A stretch of 64,000 nt of DNA. It comes from Leptospira terpstrae serovar Hualin str. LT 11-33 = ATCC 700639 (GTDB lineage: Bacteria > Spirochaetota > Leptospiria > Leptospirales > Leptospiraceae). Location of the stretch: the NCBI RefSeq assembly GCF_000332495.1, contig NZ_AOGW02000008.1, positions 189,001-253,000 of the forward strand, in the 5' to 3' direction. A program made the translations under genes and the position numbers. Positions 43,879-52,799 of this stretch are shown piece after piece. Position 1 is the stretch's first letter. Every line of letters starts with the position of its first letter. The notes under the pieces were generated by a model. It did no database searches. It worked only from the letters and a program-made list of their open reading frames with translations, and was not told the DNA's origin.

Positions 43879-44382
43879 ATGAGCCAACATTTAAAATCAT
43901 GGGATGTGGATGCAGACGAAGATACCATGAAAGATTTGTATCTTTGTTTTAGTCTCGAAGATAGAGACTATGCATTTGAAGTCCGTCACCTAACAGAAAT
44001 TTTAGCACTTCCTGCAATCACAACGATACCAGGCACGGCTGCTTTTTTAAAAGGAGTGATCAATATCCGAGGAAAAATCATTCCAGTAATGGATGTTCGT
44101 CTGAGATTCGATATGCCATTTAAATCTTATCACGAAAGAACTTGTGTTTTACTGGTTGAATTAGACGGATTACCTCTCGGTTTGATTGTTGATACAGTAA
44201 ACGATGTATTAAGGATTCCTTCAGAAAACATTGATTTAGCTCCTAAAATCGGCGAATCAAAATCTTCAAGATTTATCTATGCGACAGGGAGAGTGGGAGA
44301 TACGGTAAAAATCCTTATCAACTTACAAAGATTACTCACAGAAGAAGAAACACATTTAATTAAGGACATTCCCGGAAATTAA
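43879..44382 (+). CDS. cheW: chemotaxis coupling protein CheW
   Basis: CheW links receptors to the CheA kinase. The 167-residue protein has the CheW double beta-barrel blocks: DLYLCFSLEDRDYAFEVRHLTEIL, PGTAAFLKGVINIRGKIIPVMDVRLRF (split around residues 53-80) and the VDTVNDVLRIPSENIDLAP region. The N-terminus has an extra 14 residues. It lies 7 bases after the receptor gene and 3 bases before cheA. Confidence 0.93.
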   Translation: MSQHLKSWDVDADEDTMKDLYLCFSLEDRDYAFEVRHLTEILALPAITTIPGTAAFLKGVINIRGKIIPVMDVRLRFDMPFKSYHERTCVLLVELDGLPLGLIVDTVNDVLRIPSENIDLAPKIGESKSSRFIYATGRVGDTVKILINLQRLLTEEETHLIKDIPGN

Positions 44383-44385
44383 TCC

Positions 44386-46266
44386 ATGGAAAGAGATGAT
44401 GTATTAGAATACCTACTAGAAGCACGAGAAACACTTGAAAACATCGAAAAGGATTTACTTCATTTCGAAAAATCAACGTTAGATGGTAGCTTAGTAGACA
44501 GAGATCTCCTTGATACCCTGTTCAGACATTTCCATACCATCAAAGGCAGTTCGGGGTTTTTTGGTCTTACTGCTATAGTAAAAATTGCACATTCTGCGGA
44601 AAATCTTCTAGACTATTTACGAAAAAATCCAGAGGACCAAGATGAAGATACTTTAGAGTTATTAATTACTGCACTGGATTACCTAAATGAATTAGTAGAA
44701 CATGAGGAATCCTCTCCATCGGGAGGTGACTTTTTTTCCGAGGAACAAATCCAATTTTTAAACAAATTGAACCAAAAGAATGAGTTTATTCGAGTTCATA
44801 GGTTAAATACTCCCGAAGAACCAACTACCACTCAGGTAAGTGTCGAATTTGGTTTGTTTGGTGATGATCCAAAAACTGCAGAACCTAAAGAAGAATTTGG
44901 ATTGTTTACGAATACACCGAAAGCAGCAGATACAACAGAATTTGGACTTTTTAATAATGCCTCCATTCCCAAGACAAACGAAGAATTCGGATTATTTCAT
45001 AAACTGGATGTAATTTCAGAAAAGGAAAAAATCCAAAAACCAGAAGAGAATTTAAAAAACGAAAAGAAAACAATCATAAAAAAAGACATTCGCATTGATA
45101 CAGATAAGTTAGATTCCCTACTCGACATCGTTGGGGAAATTGTCATCACCGAACCGATGGTGACAGACCATCAAGATATCAGTAAACTCAAGTTAGAAAA
45201 TTTCCATAAAACTGCCTTACAATTAAAAAAACTAATTAGAAACCTTCAAGAGATAACATTGAGTCTTCGTATGGTTCCGATTGCGGGAATCTTTTCTCGT
45301 ATGGAACGCCTCGTGAGAGACACAGCTAAAAAAACAGGGAAACAAGTAAAACTCATCATCTCTGGTGAAGATACAGAAATCGACAAATCAATCATTGAAG
45401 AAATGTATGATCCTCTTGTCCACATCATCCGCAATGCCATCGATCATGGTTTAGAAACTCCAGAAGAAAGAAAAGAAGCAGGAAAACAACCCCAAGGAAC
45501 TATCCAACTTACTGCAAACCAATCGGGTAAAGAGGTATGGATTGAAGTGCGGGATGACGGGAAAGGGTTGAGTAGAGAAAGAATTTTAAATAAAGCAGTT
45601 TCCTTAGGACTAATTGTTCATTCTGATGCTGAGTCTCTTGAGGACAAAGATGTATGGGAATTTCTTTTCCATCCAGGATTTTCTACAGCAAAGGAAGTTA
45701 CAGACCTCTCAGGAAGAGGAGTTGGATTAGATGTTGTGAGAAAAAATGTCACTACTTTAAAAGGATTTGTGGATGTATTTTCTGTTTTTGGCCAAGGAAC
45801 AACATTTTTAATTCGTGTTCCTTTAACTCTCGCCATCATCGAAGGTCTTGTGGTTCGAAAAGAAGAAACTTATTTTATTCTGCCGTCTATCGATGTAAAA
45901 GAATCTATGTATTTATCCAATGAACCTATCAATGAATTGTATAAAAATAATCATAGTATCCAATATAGAACCAATCAAATATCAATTGTTGATATCAATT
46001 TATTATTTGGAAAAGATTCTGATTTAAATAATCAAAGAACATTAAAAGAAAAATACCTTATTGTTACCGAATCACATGAAAAACAAATGGGGATTGTATT
46101 CGATGAAATTTTAGGGAATCAATCGATTGTGATCAAACCTATATCACCTATTTTTAAAAACATCAATGGACTTGCTGGTTGCACCATATTAGGAAATGGT
46201 CATGCGGGTTTAATTCTTGACGTACGTAAATTGATCGGCCAACACCTTTCCTCGGTTACAATATGA
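44386..46266 (+). CDS. cheA: chemotaxis histidine kinase CheA with EFGLF repeat linker
   Basis: This 626-residue CheA has an Hpt domain (P1) with His50 in FHTIKGSSGFFG, a P3 dimer domain (about 235-295, LLDIVGEIVITEP), and a P4 ATPase (HIIRNAIDHGLETPEERK; VRDDGKGLSRERI; DLSGRGVGLDVVR). It ends with a P5 CheW-like domain (about 480-620). The usual CheY-binding P2 fold is missing. In its place a roughly 110-residue flexible linker carries the pentapeptide EFGLF four times, at 154, 170, 185 and 200. The stop overlaps the cheB start by four bases. It is likely the kinase for the two CheY-like proteins and CheB in the same operon. Confidence 0.95.
   Translation: MERDDVLEYLLEARETLENIEKDLLHFEKSTLDGSLVDRDLLDTLFRHFHTIKGSSGFFGLTAIVKIAHSAENLLDYLRKNPEDQDEDTLELLITALDYLNELVEHEESSPSGGDFFSEEQIQFLNKLNQKNEFIRVHRLNTPEEPTTTQVSVEFGLFGDDPKTAEPKEEFGLFTNTPKAADTTEFGLFNNASIPKTNEEFGLFHKLDVISEKEKIQKPEENLKNEKKTIIKKDIRIDTDKLDSLLDIVGEIVITEPMVTDHQDISKLKLENFHKTALQLKKLIRNLQEITLSLRMVPIAGIFSRMERLVRDTAKKTGKQVKLIISGEDTEIDKSIIEEMYDPLVHIIRNAIDHGLETPEERKEAGKQPQGTIQLTANQSGKEVWIEVRDDGKGLSRERILNKAVSLGLIVHSDAESLEDKDVWEFLFHPGFSTAKEVTDLSGRGVGLDVVRKNVTTLKGFVDVFSVFGQGTTFLIRVPLTLAIIEGLVVRKEETYFILPSIDVKESMYLSNEPINELYKNNHSIQYRTNQISIVDINLLFGKDSDLNNQRTLKEKYLIVTESHEKQMGIVFDEILGNQSIVIKPISPIFKNINGLAGCTILGNGHAGLILDVRKLIGQHLSSVTI
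44845..44997 (+). repeat. four-fold EFGLF peptide repeat in CheA
   Basis: Coding repeats at 44845-44859, 44893-44907, 44938-44952 and 44983-44997, spaced 16, 15 and 15 codons. The codons differ between copies (GGT/GGA, TTG/CTT/TTA, TTT/TTC) while the peptide is identical, which suggests selection on the peptide rather than a recent duplication. Confidence 0.85.
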
Positions 46267-47306
46267 AAAAACACACTGTAATTGTTGTCGATGACCAAAA
46301 ATCTGTGAGAAGTATGATCAAACGTTGGATTGAATCCGATCCAAATTGGGAGGTGATTGGGGAAGCAGCCAATCCGTATGAAGCACGTGACTTGATTGTG
46401 GAAAAACAACCAGAGGTAATGACCTTAGATGTTCATATGCCTGGTATGGATGGAATTGTTTTTTTAAAAAAACTCCTTCCACAGTATCCAATGCCAGTCA
46501 TTATGTTTAGTTCCTCAACTACAGAAGGTGCACATATTACATTTGAGGCCTTAGAAGCTGGCGCATTTGACTATGTATCCAAACCCACCGGAACTCCAGA
46601 AAGTTTAATCGAAGCAAAAGAGGATTTACTTTCAAAACTATACGAAAGTCTAAATTACAATCTTACAAAATTAAACTTAACAACAAAAAAGGAGACAAAT
46701 TCACCTAACAAAAAAATTTCGAAAACTACATTCAAACGAAAATTTATATTAATTGGCTCTTCAACCGGTGGAACAACTGCGTTACGAAAACTACTGGATG
46801 AAGTAGATGAAACCTTTCCCCCTATTCTTATTGCACAACATATGCCAGAAAACTTTACCTCCTTGTTTGCTCAAAGGCTAAACTCCGATTTAAAAATCCA
46901 GGTAAAAGAAGCTAAGGATAAAGAAATACTACAAACTGGACATGTCTACATTGCACCAGGGAATTACCATCTAGGAATTCAAAAAATCGGTTCCGACTAT
47001 TATACCCGTATCTTCCAAACCGATAAAAAAAATGGGCACAGGCCTTCTGTTGATGTTTTATTTGAATCCGCAACAGAACAGGATATAGGCGGAAATAGTA
47101 TAGGAATTATCCTTACAGGGATGGGTAGTGATGGTGCATCTGGACTTTTGAAACTTAAGAACCAAGGTAGCCTTACCATTGGCCAAAATAAAGAAACCTG
47201 CGTTGTGTATGGAATGCCAAAAGTAGCTTACGAAATAGGAGCATTAACTTACCAAGTTCCCTTAAACGAAATGGTAGATAAAATCAAGGAAATTGCAGCA
47301 TTATGA
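46263..47306 (+). CDS. cheB: chemotaxis methylesterase CheB
   Basis: CheB removes methyl groups from receptors (adaptation). The 347-residue protein has a receiver with Asp56 (TLDVHMPGMDG), a linker, and the esterase domain. The catalytic triad is Ser167 (IGSSTGG), His193 (AQHMPENFTS) and Asp290 (GMGSDGASG). The gene overlaps cheA by four bases and the following kinase gene by four bases. The matching methyltransferase CheR is not in this cluster. Confidence 0.95.
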   Translation: MKKHTVIVVDDQKSVRSMIKRWIESDPNWEVIGEAANPYEARDLIVEKQPEVMTLDVHMPGMDGIVFLKKLLPQYPMPVIMFSSSTTEGAHITFEALEAGAFDYVSKPTGTPESLIEAKEDLLSKLYESLNYNLTKLNLTTKKETNSPNKKISKTTFKRKFILIGSSTGGTTALRKLLDEVDETFPPILIAQHMPENFTSLFAQRLNSDLKIQVKEAKDKEILQTGHVYIAPGNYHLGIQKIGSDYYTRIFQTDKKNGHRPSVDVLFESATEQDIGGNSIGIILTGMGSDGASGLLKLKNQGSLTIGQNKETCVVYGMPKVAYEIGALTYQVPLNEMVDKIKEIAAL

Positions 47307-48559
47307 TTCCGCATTGTTTAATTCTGGAAAGTAAAAACACAAAACTAATAGCAGAATTACTTAAAGAAATAGATTATACCTTTGAAAGGGTTAGCCTTTT
47401 AGAGGAAATACACAAAACATTAGAAGATGGTAAATTTCATTTTCTAATTTTACATGTAAACGATATAGAACATTTGGACGCTCGAAAAAGCCTTTCCGAA
47501 TGGACCAAAAATTTTCCATATACTCTTATTATCATCATTACCGACACATCGAAATGGGAAACCACTGCTTCTTTATTAAAACAACATTCCGTTTACGACT
47601 ATATACAAACACCGCTAGACTCAAGTCATCTTCAATTCACTTTAAATCGTTCCCTCCAATATTTACTTACAAAGCTTAAGTCCCAATTCATAAACGAAGC
47701 AGAAAATCATTTATATAAAAGAATGGTAGAAATCTTCGATTGGAAAAAATCTCTTTTACATAAAGAAAACGAAAATATTGCCGCAGACATCATCCACCAA
47801 ATGAATATTAATTTATTCCAAGGAAGTGGGATAGGCACACTTATGAGTGTTGTTAGTATTTTAATTTCAAAAAGTAAATTGGATCAAGAGGGAAAAAATT
47901 ATTCCGTTGCAAAACCAGTAATGGACCTTTTATCGGAAAACTATGAGGCTGCAAAAAGTATGTTCGATAGTATGTCCATATCACAATCAGTGATAGACGA
48001 CGAAACTATTATTGACTATAAAGAATCACCTACAAAACTTCTTGACCTCATAAAACAAGAATTGGAAACTCTGAACGAAGCGCTCAATATCAAATCTCAA
48101 AAAGTAAACCTAAGCCAAATCCCTGCATCTGCTGCGGGTAAAAAAATTCGCTTTCATGAAACAAAACTTTCCTACGTAATTCGCGAAATATTTTTAAACG
48201 CAATTAAATATTCAAAAGAGAAAGATGTAATTTATTTAATCTTCTTCCATAAGGAAAATTTTTTAGAATTAAAAGTAATTAACCCTGCTTACCAAAACAA
48301 CGATGGAACTAGCGGTATCCCTGAAAAATTTGAATCCTTTGTATTTGAACCTTTTTTCAGAATTTCATCTGTAGTCGATGATAGTTATGCAAAATTTGAA
48401 CAATTTAGGTTTGGACTTGGGTTACCACTTGTTAAAAAGATTATGGACCAACATCAATCAAACGTTCAAATCTATAATATTGAAAATAACTTTAGAAATG
48501 AAAATACAAAAGACGTATGTTTAACAATTCGATTCCCATTACTAGAAGAGGAAAAATAA
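47303..48559 (+). CDS. degenerate-receiver histidine kinase of the che operon
   Basis: This 418-residue protein has a receiver-like N-terminal domain (about 1-120) that has lost its phosphorylation site: His51 stands where Asp is expected (FLILHVND), and the usual acidic pair is ES. It continues with a helical region holding ADIIHQMNINLFQGSG (possible but poor H-box, about 160-175). The ATPase domain has IREIFLNAIKYSKE (N-box) and FGLGLPLVKKIMDQH (G-box), so ATP binding looks intact. It may be a kinase or phosphatase for the CheY-like proteins encoded next. The pseudo-receiver may be a docking or sensor domain. Confidence 0.8.
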   Translation: MIPHCLILESKNTKLIAELLKEIDYTFERVSLLEEIHKTLEDGKFHFLILHVNDIEHLDARKSLSEWTKNFPYTLIIIITDTSKWETTASLLKQHSVYDYIQTPLDSSHLQFTLNRSLQYLLTKLKSQFINEAENHLYKRMVEIFDWKKSLLHKENENIAADIIHQMNINLFQGSGIGTLMSVVSILISKSKLDQEGKNYSVAKPVMDLLSENYEAAKSMFDSMSISQSVIDDETIIDYKESPTKLLDLIKQELETLNEALNIKSQKVNLSQIPASAAGKKIRFHETKLSYVIREIFLNAIKYSKEKDVIYLIFFHKENFLELKVINPAYQNNDGTSGIPEKFESFVFEPFFRISSVVDDSYAKFEQFRFGLGLPLVKKIMDQHQSNVQIYNIENNFRNENTKDVCLTIRFPLLEEEK

Positions 48560-48560
48560 A

Positions 48561-48926
48561 ATGGCAAGAATACTAACAGTAGACGATGCACCTGCAGTTT
48601 TAAAGATTTTAAATTTGGTGCTAACAACAGAAGGTCACGAAGTGACTTCAGCTACCAACGGAATGGAAGCACTCCAAAGGTTGGAAACATCAAGTTTCGA
48701 CATTGGAATCTTCGACGTGAATATGCCGGGAATGACAGGGATTGAGTTAACGGAAAAAACTCTAAAATCAGAGAATGGCAAGTCAATGAAAATAGTCATG
48801 TTGACTACTGAATCTAGTGATGAAATGAAAAACAAAGGTAAGGCAGCTGGTGCTGTAGGATGGCTCGTAAAACCATTTGCAAATGAATCACTAATCAAAT
48901 TGATTTCCCAACTAGTATCAATGTAA
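48561..48926 (+). CDS. CheY-like response regulator 1
   Basis: This 121-residue single receiver has all key residues: acidic pair in TVDDAPAV (Asp8, Asp9), Asp52 in GIFDVNMPGMTG, Thr in MLTTES, and Lys in LVKPFANE. It is one base after the kinase gene and 1 base before the second CheY-like gene. It probably carries the phosphoryl signal from CheA or from the operon's other kinases. Which of the two regulators reaches the flagellar motor cannot be told. Confidence 0.92.
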   Translation: MARILTVDDAPAVLKILNLVLTTEGHEVTSATNGMEALQRLETSSFDIGIFDVNMPGMTGIELTEKTLKSENGKSMKIVMLTTESSDEMKNKGKAAGAVGWLVKPFANESLIKLISQLVSM

Positions 48927-48927
48927 A

Positions 48928-49308
48928 ATGGCTGCGATTCTTGTAGTAGATGATTCGTCTGCTGTTTTAAAGATAGTAAGGTTAGCTTTAAGTAGCCAGG
49001 GACACACTGTAATCACTTGTAACACAGGAGAGGAAGCATTGGAAAAACTAAAATCTGATGTTTCAATTCACTTAGGTATCTTCGATTTTAATATGCCTGG
49101 GCTTAGCGGAATCAACCTAATCCGAGAAACCAAAAAGATAATAAAAAATCCAAAGTTCAAATTACTTGTCCTTTCTGTAGAAGATAAACCAGAAATCATC
49201 TCAAACGCTTTATTTAATGGTGCGGATGCCTGGATGATTAAACCATTTAACAACGAACAGCTAATCAAACAAGTAACGGAGCTTTTCGGCAGCGATGCTT
49301 CCCTTTGA
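48928..49308 (+). CDS. CheY-like response regulator 2
   Basis: This 126-residue receiver has VVDDSSAVLKIVRLAL, Asp in LGIFDFNMPGLSG, LSVED (Ser in place of Thr) and MIKPFNNE. It is related to but clearly distinct from its neighbour, so the pair is an old duplication or two separate regulators. The 3' end overlaps the next kinase gene by 14 bases, so it is translated together with it. It may be that kinase's output or a phosphate sink. Confidence 0.92.
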   Translation: MAAILVVDDSSAVLKIVRLALSSQGHTVITCNTGEEALEKLKSDVSIHLGIFDFNMPGLSGINLIRETKKIIKNPKFKLLVLSVEDKPEIISNALFNGADAWMIKPFNNEQLIKQVTELFGSDASL

Positions 49309-51781
49309 AATAAATGTAATATTTGCGATTACTGTCATCTCAGTGGTATTCAACACTACGATGGCATTAATCATCTATTTTCTATCCAAACATTCGAAAT
49401 CTGAAGTTAAACTGGGTTATACAGCCATATTTCTGACGGTTCTAGTATTCAGAAACTTTGCTCTTTATCTGTTTGGAGAAGGTAACCAAAAAATATTTTT
49501 TTTGTTTTCTGAGAGTTGTGCTATACTTGGCTCCTACCTCTTGGTGGCTGCTGTATCTCCCATTATTACAAAAAAAATCAGCTTAGCTTATCTATATACA
49601 CTTTGTATCTCAATTTACGTTCTATTTGTTTCGCTTCTCCTAACAGACATTCCTTTTTTTTGGATGGCTTTACCATCTTCCCTTTTTAATGCGACCGCCC
49701 TTTTTTTGTTTGGTGTAGTGGTATTTAAATTAAATTCATATCCACAGGCATTTCGAATATATTTTTTGGCAATTTGTTTAATCATAGCACTTCAGCGACT
49801 TACCTTCCCTTATCTTTTTGGAATAGAATGGTATAGGCCTCTTGGTTATATCATAAATACATTATTTATGTTTTTATTTGGTGTTGGCTGTATTCTGTTT
49901 AACTTCAATATACAAACTAAAAAATTAAACCTATCACTCGAAGAATTGGAGTTATTACAAAAAACAATTAAAGATGTAAATGTTCGTCTTCTCATTATGT
50001 ACAACCAACTTCCTGCAATTATTTATAATATTGAGTTTTTACCAGAGCCAAGAACTTCTTACATAAGTCCGAAAATGGAAGACATTACAGGATATGGAAT
50101 AAATTTTTTCTATGAAAATCCAGATTTTTTTAAAGATATCGTAATCCCAGAAGACCAACATAAAATTCCTGAATTGTATGCAGGTCATTCACCAATCATT
50201 CTTCGAATGATCCATGCGAATGGATCACTCATTTGGACAGAACATTATGTAAATGTGTCCTTTGATATACTGGGTATTGAAAAACGAATCGATGTAGTTG
50301 CACTTGATATTACAAAATCAAAAAAAACTGAAATCTCTTTATTGCAGGAGAAAAACTTAAATACTACTGTTTTTGACAATGCTGCCAACTTAATTTTACT
50401 AACAGATGCAAATGGACTGATTGAAAGTATCAATTCTGCGGCTCAAACAATTTTAGGAATGAGAAAAACCGAAGTGATCGGGAAATACATCCAGGATGTC
50501 ATTCTCCTTCCTGAAGACAGAGAATACCTAAAAGATGTTTTGGATGACGTAAACGAAATTCAAAACATTGCTGAAAGTTTAATCTTACGATGTGTTACAA
50601 ATTCAAATCAAATTCTTTTTTTAGAATGGAGGCTTGGCATCATACGTGATAACCGAAACGAACCATTAAAAATCATTTGGATTGGGATTGACCAAACTTC
50701 AAAACGAGCTGCTGAAATTGAACTCAAAGAATTAAACAAATCGTTGGAGGAGAAAGTTAAAGCTAGAACTAAAGAATTACAATCAAGTAACTTTGAATTA
50801 AATTCAGCACTCTATGCATTAAGAGAAGCCCAACAAAAGTTAATTCAAAATGAGAAAATGGTCTCTCTGGGACAACTCGTATCAGGCCTTGCTCATGAAA
50901 TCAACAATCCCATTGGGATGATCAAGTCCTCTGTAGAAACATTAGTTTCTGAATGGGAAGAAGAAAGAATCCATGATGCAAGCATAAGAATTAACGAACT
51001 AATACAATCTATTCTTGATACTGATTCTGGTGGGCTTCGAATCTTGACAGGGTTGTCCAACAGACAAGCAAGGAAATCTTTAAGAGAAAGTTTCCAACAA
51101 CACTCGGTTCCATTTGAAGAAGAACTTGCGGAACTTTTTGTCGATTCTGGAATACGAAATCTTTCTCACCCGATGATTACAAAAATCAAATCAGTTATTC
51201 GTAATAAGGAAGACTTCCAAACTCTAAGAAGACTTTTACTAGTAAAACAATCCTCCGAACATATATTGTATTCAGTGAGAAGGCTTTCAAAGATTACCTA
51301 TACACTTAAAAACTTTGCAGGCTTACAATCCAACTTAGAACTCACTGATTATTTGTTAACCGATACTATCCATACTGCAATTTCCCTTTATAAGGAATAT
51401 TTTTTAAGAGATATAAATTTGGTTCTTAATTTGGAGTATAGTGGAAACGTTCGATGTATCCAAGGTGACTTAGTCCAACTCTGGAGCCAAATCATCTGGA
51501 ATTCCATCCAAGCAGTTGCTTCCAAAGGAACGATACAAATCCGAAGTTTCAAAAGATCAGATACTGTTTTTGTGGAGATCGAAGATTCTGGTGTGGGAAT
51601 TCCACAAGACAACCACGCAAAAATATTTATGCCATTTTTCTCAACTAAAACTACAGGTGATGGTTTAGGACTTGGACTCTATCTTGTGAAAGAAATTGCA
51701 AACAGGCACAATGCAAATGTTGATTTTGAATCTACACCAGGAAGGACAATTTTTAAAGTCGGTTTTCCGCTCACTACTTAA
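49295..51781 (+). CDS. membrane PAS histidine kinase with an enlarged DHp region
   Basis: This 828-residue kinase has about seven N-terminal membrane helices (5-205), a PAS domain (about 230-345, with YISPKMEDITGYG) and a second PAS (355-475, with NLILLTDANGLIESINSAA). A coiled coil follows (475-520), then an H-box GLAHEINNPIGM with His534. The ATPase has N736, DSGVGIP and GDGLGLGLYLVKE. Between the H-box helix (ends about 550) and the second DHp helix (about 650) lies an extra helical stretch of roughly 100 residues, unlike normal kinases. It is the last gene of the che operon and overlaps the end of convergent purM by 8 bases. Confidence 0.88.
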   Translation: MLPFEINVIFAITVISVVFNTTMALIIYFLSKHSKSEVKLGYTAIFLTVLVFRNFALYLFGEGNQKIFFLFSESCAILGSYLLVAAVSPIITKKISLAYLYTLCISIYVLFVSLLLTDIPFFWMALPSSLFNATALFLFGVVVFKLNSYPQAFRIYFLAICLIIALQRLTFPYLFGIEWYRPLGYIINTLFMFLFGVGCILFNFNIQTKKLNLSLEELELLQKTIKDVNVRLLIMYNQLPAIIYNIEFLPEPRTSYISPKMEDITGYGINFFYENPDFFKDIVIPEDQHKIPELYAGHSPIILRMIHANGSLIWTEHYVNVSFDILGIEKRIDVVALDITKSKKTEISLLQEKNLNTTVFDNAANLILLTDANGLIESINSAAQTILGMRKTEVIGKYIQDVILLPEDREYLKDVLDDVNEIQNIAESLILRCVTNSNQILFLEWRLGIIRDNRNEPLKIIWIGIDQTSKRAAEIELKELNKSLEEKVKARTKELQSSNFELNSALYALREAQQKLIQNEKMVSLGQLVSGLAHEINNPIGMIKSSVETLVSEWEEERIHDASIRINELIQSILDTDSGGLRILTGLSNRQARKSLRESFQQHSVPFEEELAELFVDSGIRNLSHPMITKIKSVIRNKEDFQTLRRLLLVKQSSEHILYSVRRLSKITYTLKNFAGLQSNLELTDYLLTDTIHTAISLYKEYFLRDINLVLNLEYSGNVRCIQGDLVQLWSQIIWNSIQAVASKGTIQIRSFKRSDTVFVEIEDSGVGIPQDNHAKIFMPFFSTKTTGDGLGLGLYLVKEIANRHNANVDFESTPGRTIFKVGFPLTT

Positions 51782-52799
51782 TTGTAATTTTCCCAGTAGA
51801 ATCAGTATTTCCAATTAAATGAGCGTCTTCACCAAGAGTTTTTAGCTCAGACATTACAGAATCAACTTGAGATGGGTCAACCACGAGAATGTAACCAACC
51901 CCCATATTAAAGGTACCATACATATCATGGCGATCCAAAGAATGATCTTTTTCTAATTTTGAAAAAACATAACTTTCAGGTAGATTATTGACTTCAGCAC
52001 CTATACCTGAAGGCAAAACTCTAGGGATATTTTCATAAAACCCACCGCCAGTGATATGAACCATCCCTTTGATAGAAAACTTTTCAATTATAGACAAGAT
52101 CGTTTTTACATAAATTTTAGTCGGTTGGAACACATGATTTTTCAAAAAATCAAAATCATCTGAAGTAGATGGCAATTTTCCATCTTTTAATAATAGTCTT
52201 CGAATGAGCGAAAAACCATTGCTATGTGGGCCAGAGGAACCAAGACCGATAATGGAATCACCCGCTTTGATTGTCCGGCCATCGATCATTTTTTGTTTTT
52301 CCACAACACCAACGACAAATCCTGCTAAGTCATATTCGTCATCAGGCATAACACCTGGGTGTTCAGCAGTTTCACCGCCAACTAACGCACAATCGGCTAA
52401 TTTACAACCTTTTACAATTCCGGAAACAATCGCTTCCATACGTGGTAAAAATAGTTTACCACAAGCTATATAATCTTGAAAGAACAATGGTTTTCCACCA
52501 TTCACAAGAATATCATTCACACACATTGCAACTAGATCTATTCCAACTGTGTCGTGAATATCTAACAAACGAGCAATTTGTAGTTTGGTCCCAACACCAT
52601 CAGTTCCAGACAATAGAATAGGTTCGTTATATGATTTCAAAAAACTAACATCATAACAGGCGGCAAAACCACCGAGCCCACCTAAAACATTTTTGTTATG
52701 AGTTGACGCTACATTGGATTTGATTCTTTTTACAAACTCTTGACCTTTTTCGGTATCAACACCTGCTTCTTTGTAAGTGACTTTGTTTGAATCAGACAT
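51774..52799 (-). CDS. purM: phosphoribosylformylglycinamidine cyclo-ligase PurM
   Basis: PurM makes aminoimidazole ribotide in purine synthesis. I start at ATG 52799 (341 residues): MSDSNKVTYKEAGVDTEKGQ is the usual N-terminus, and longer frames run into murI. Supporting motifs are GTDGVGTKLQIA, VGIDLVAMCVNDILVNGGKPLFFQDYIA (split around residues 80-107), GGETAEHPGVM and HITGGGFYENIPRVLP. It overlaps the murI end by 8 bases, so the two are coupled, although the pathways differ. Confidence 0.95.
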   Translation of the reverse strand: MSDSNKVTYKEAGVDTEKGQEFVKRIKSNVASTHNKNVLGGLGGFAACYDVSFLKSYNEPILLSGTDGVGTKLQIARLLDIHDTVGIDLVAMCVNDILVNGGKPLFFQDYIACGKLFLPRMEAIVSGIVKGCKLADCALVGGETAEHPGVMPDDEYDLAGFVVGVVEKQKMIDGRTIKAGDSIIGLGSSGPHSNGFSLIRRLLLKDGKLPSTSDDFDFLKNHVFQPTKIYVKTILSIIEKFSIKGMVHITGGGFYENIPRVLPSGIGAEVNNLPESYVFSKLEKDHSLDRHDMYGTFNMGVGYILVVDPSQVDSVMSELKTLGEDAHLIGNTDSTGKITIK

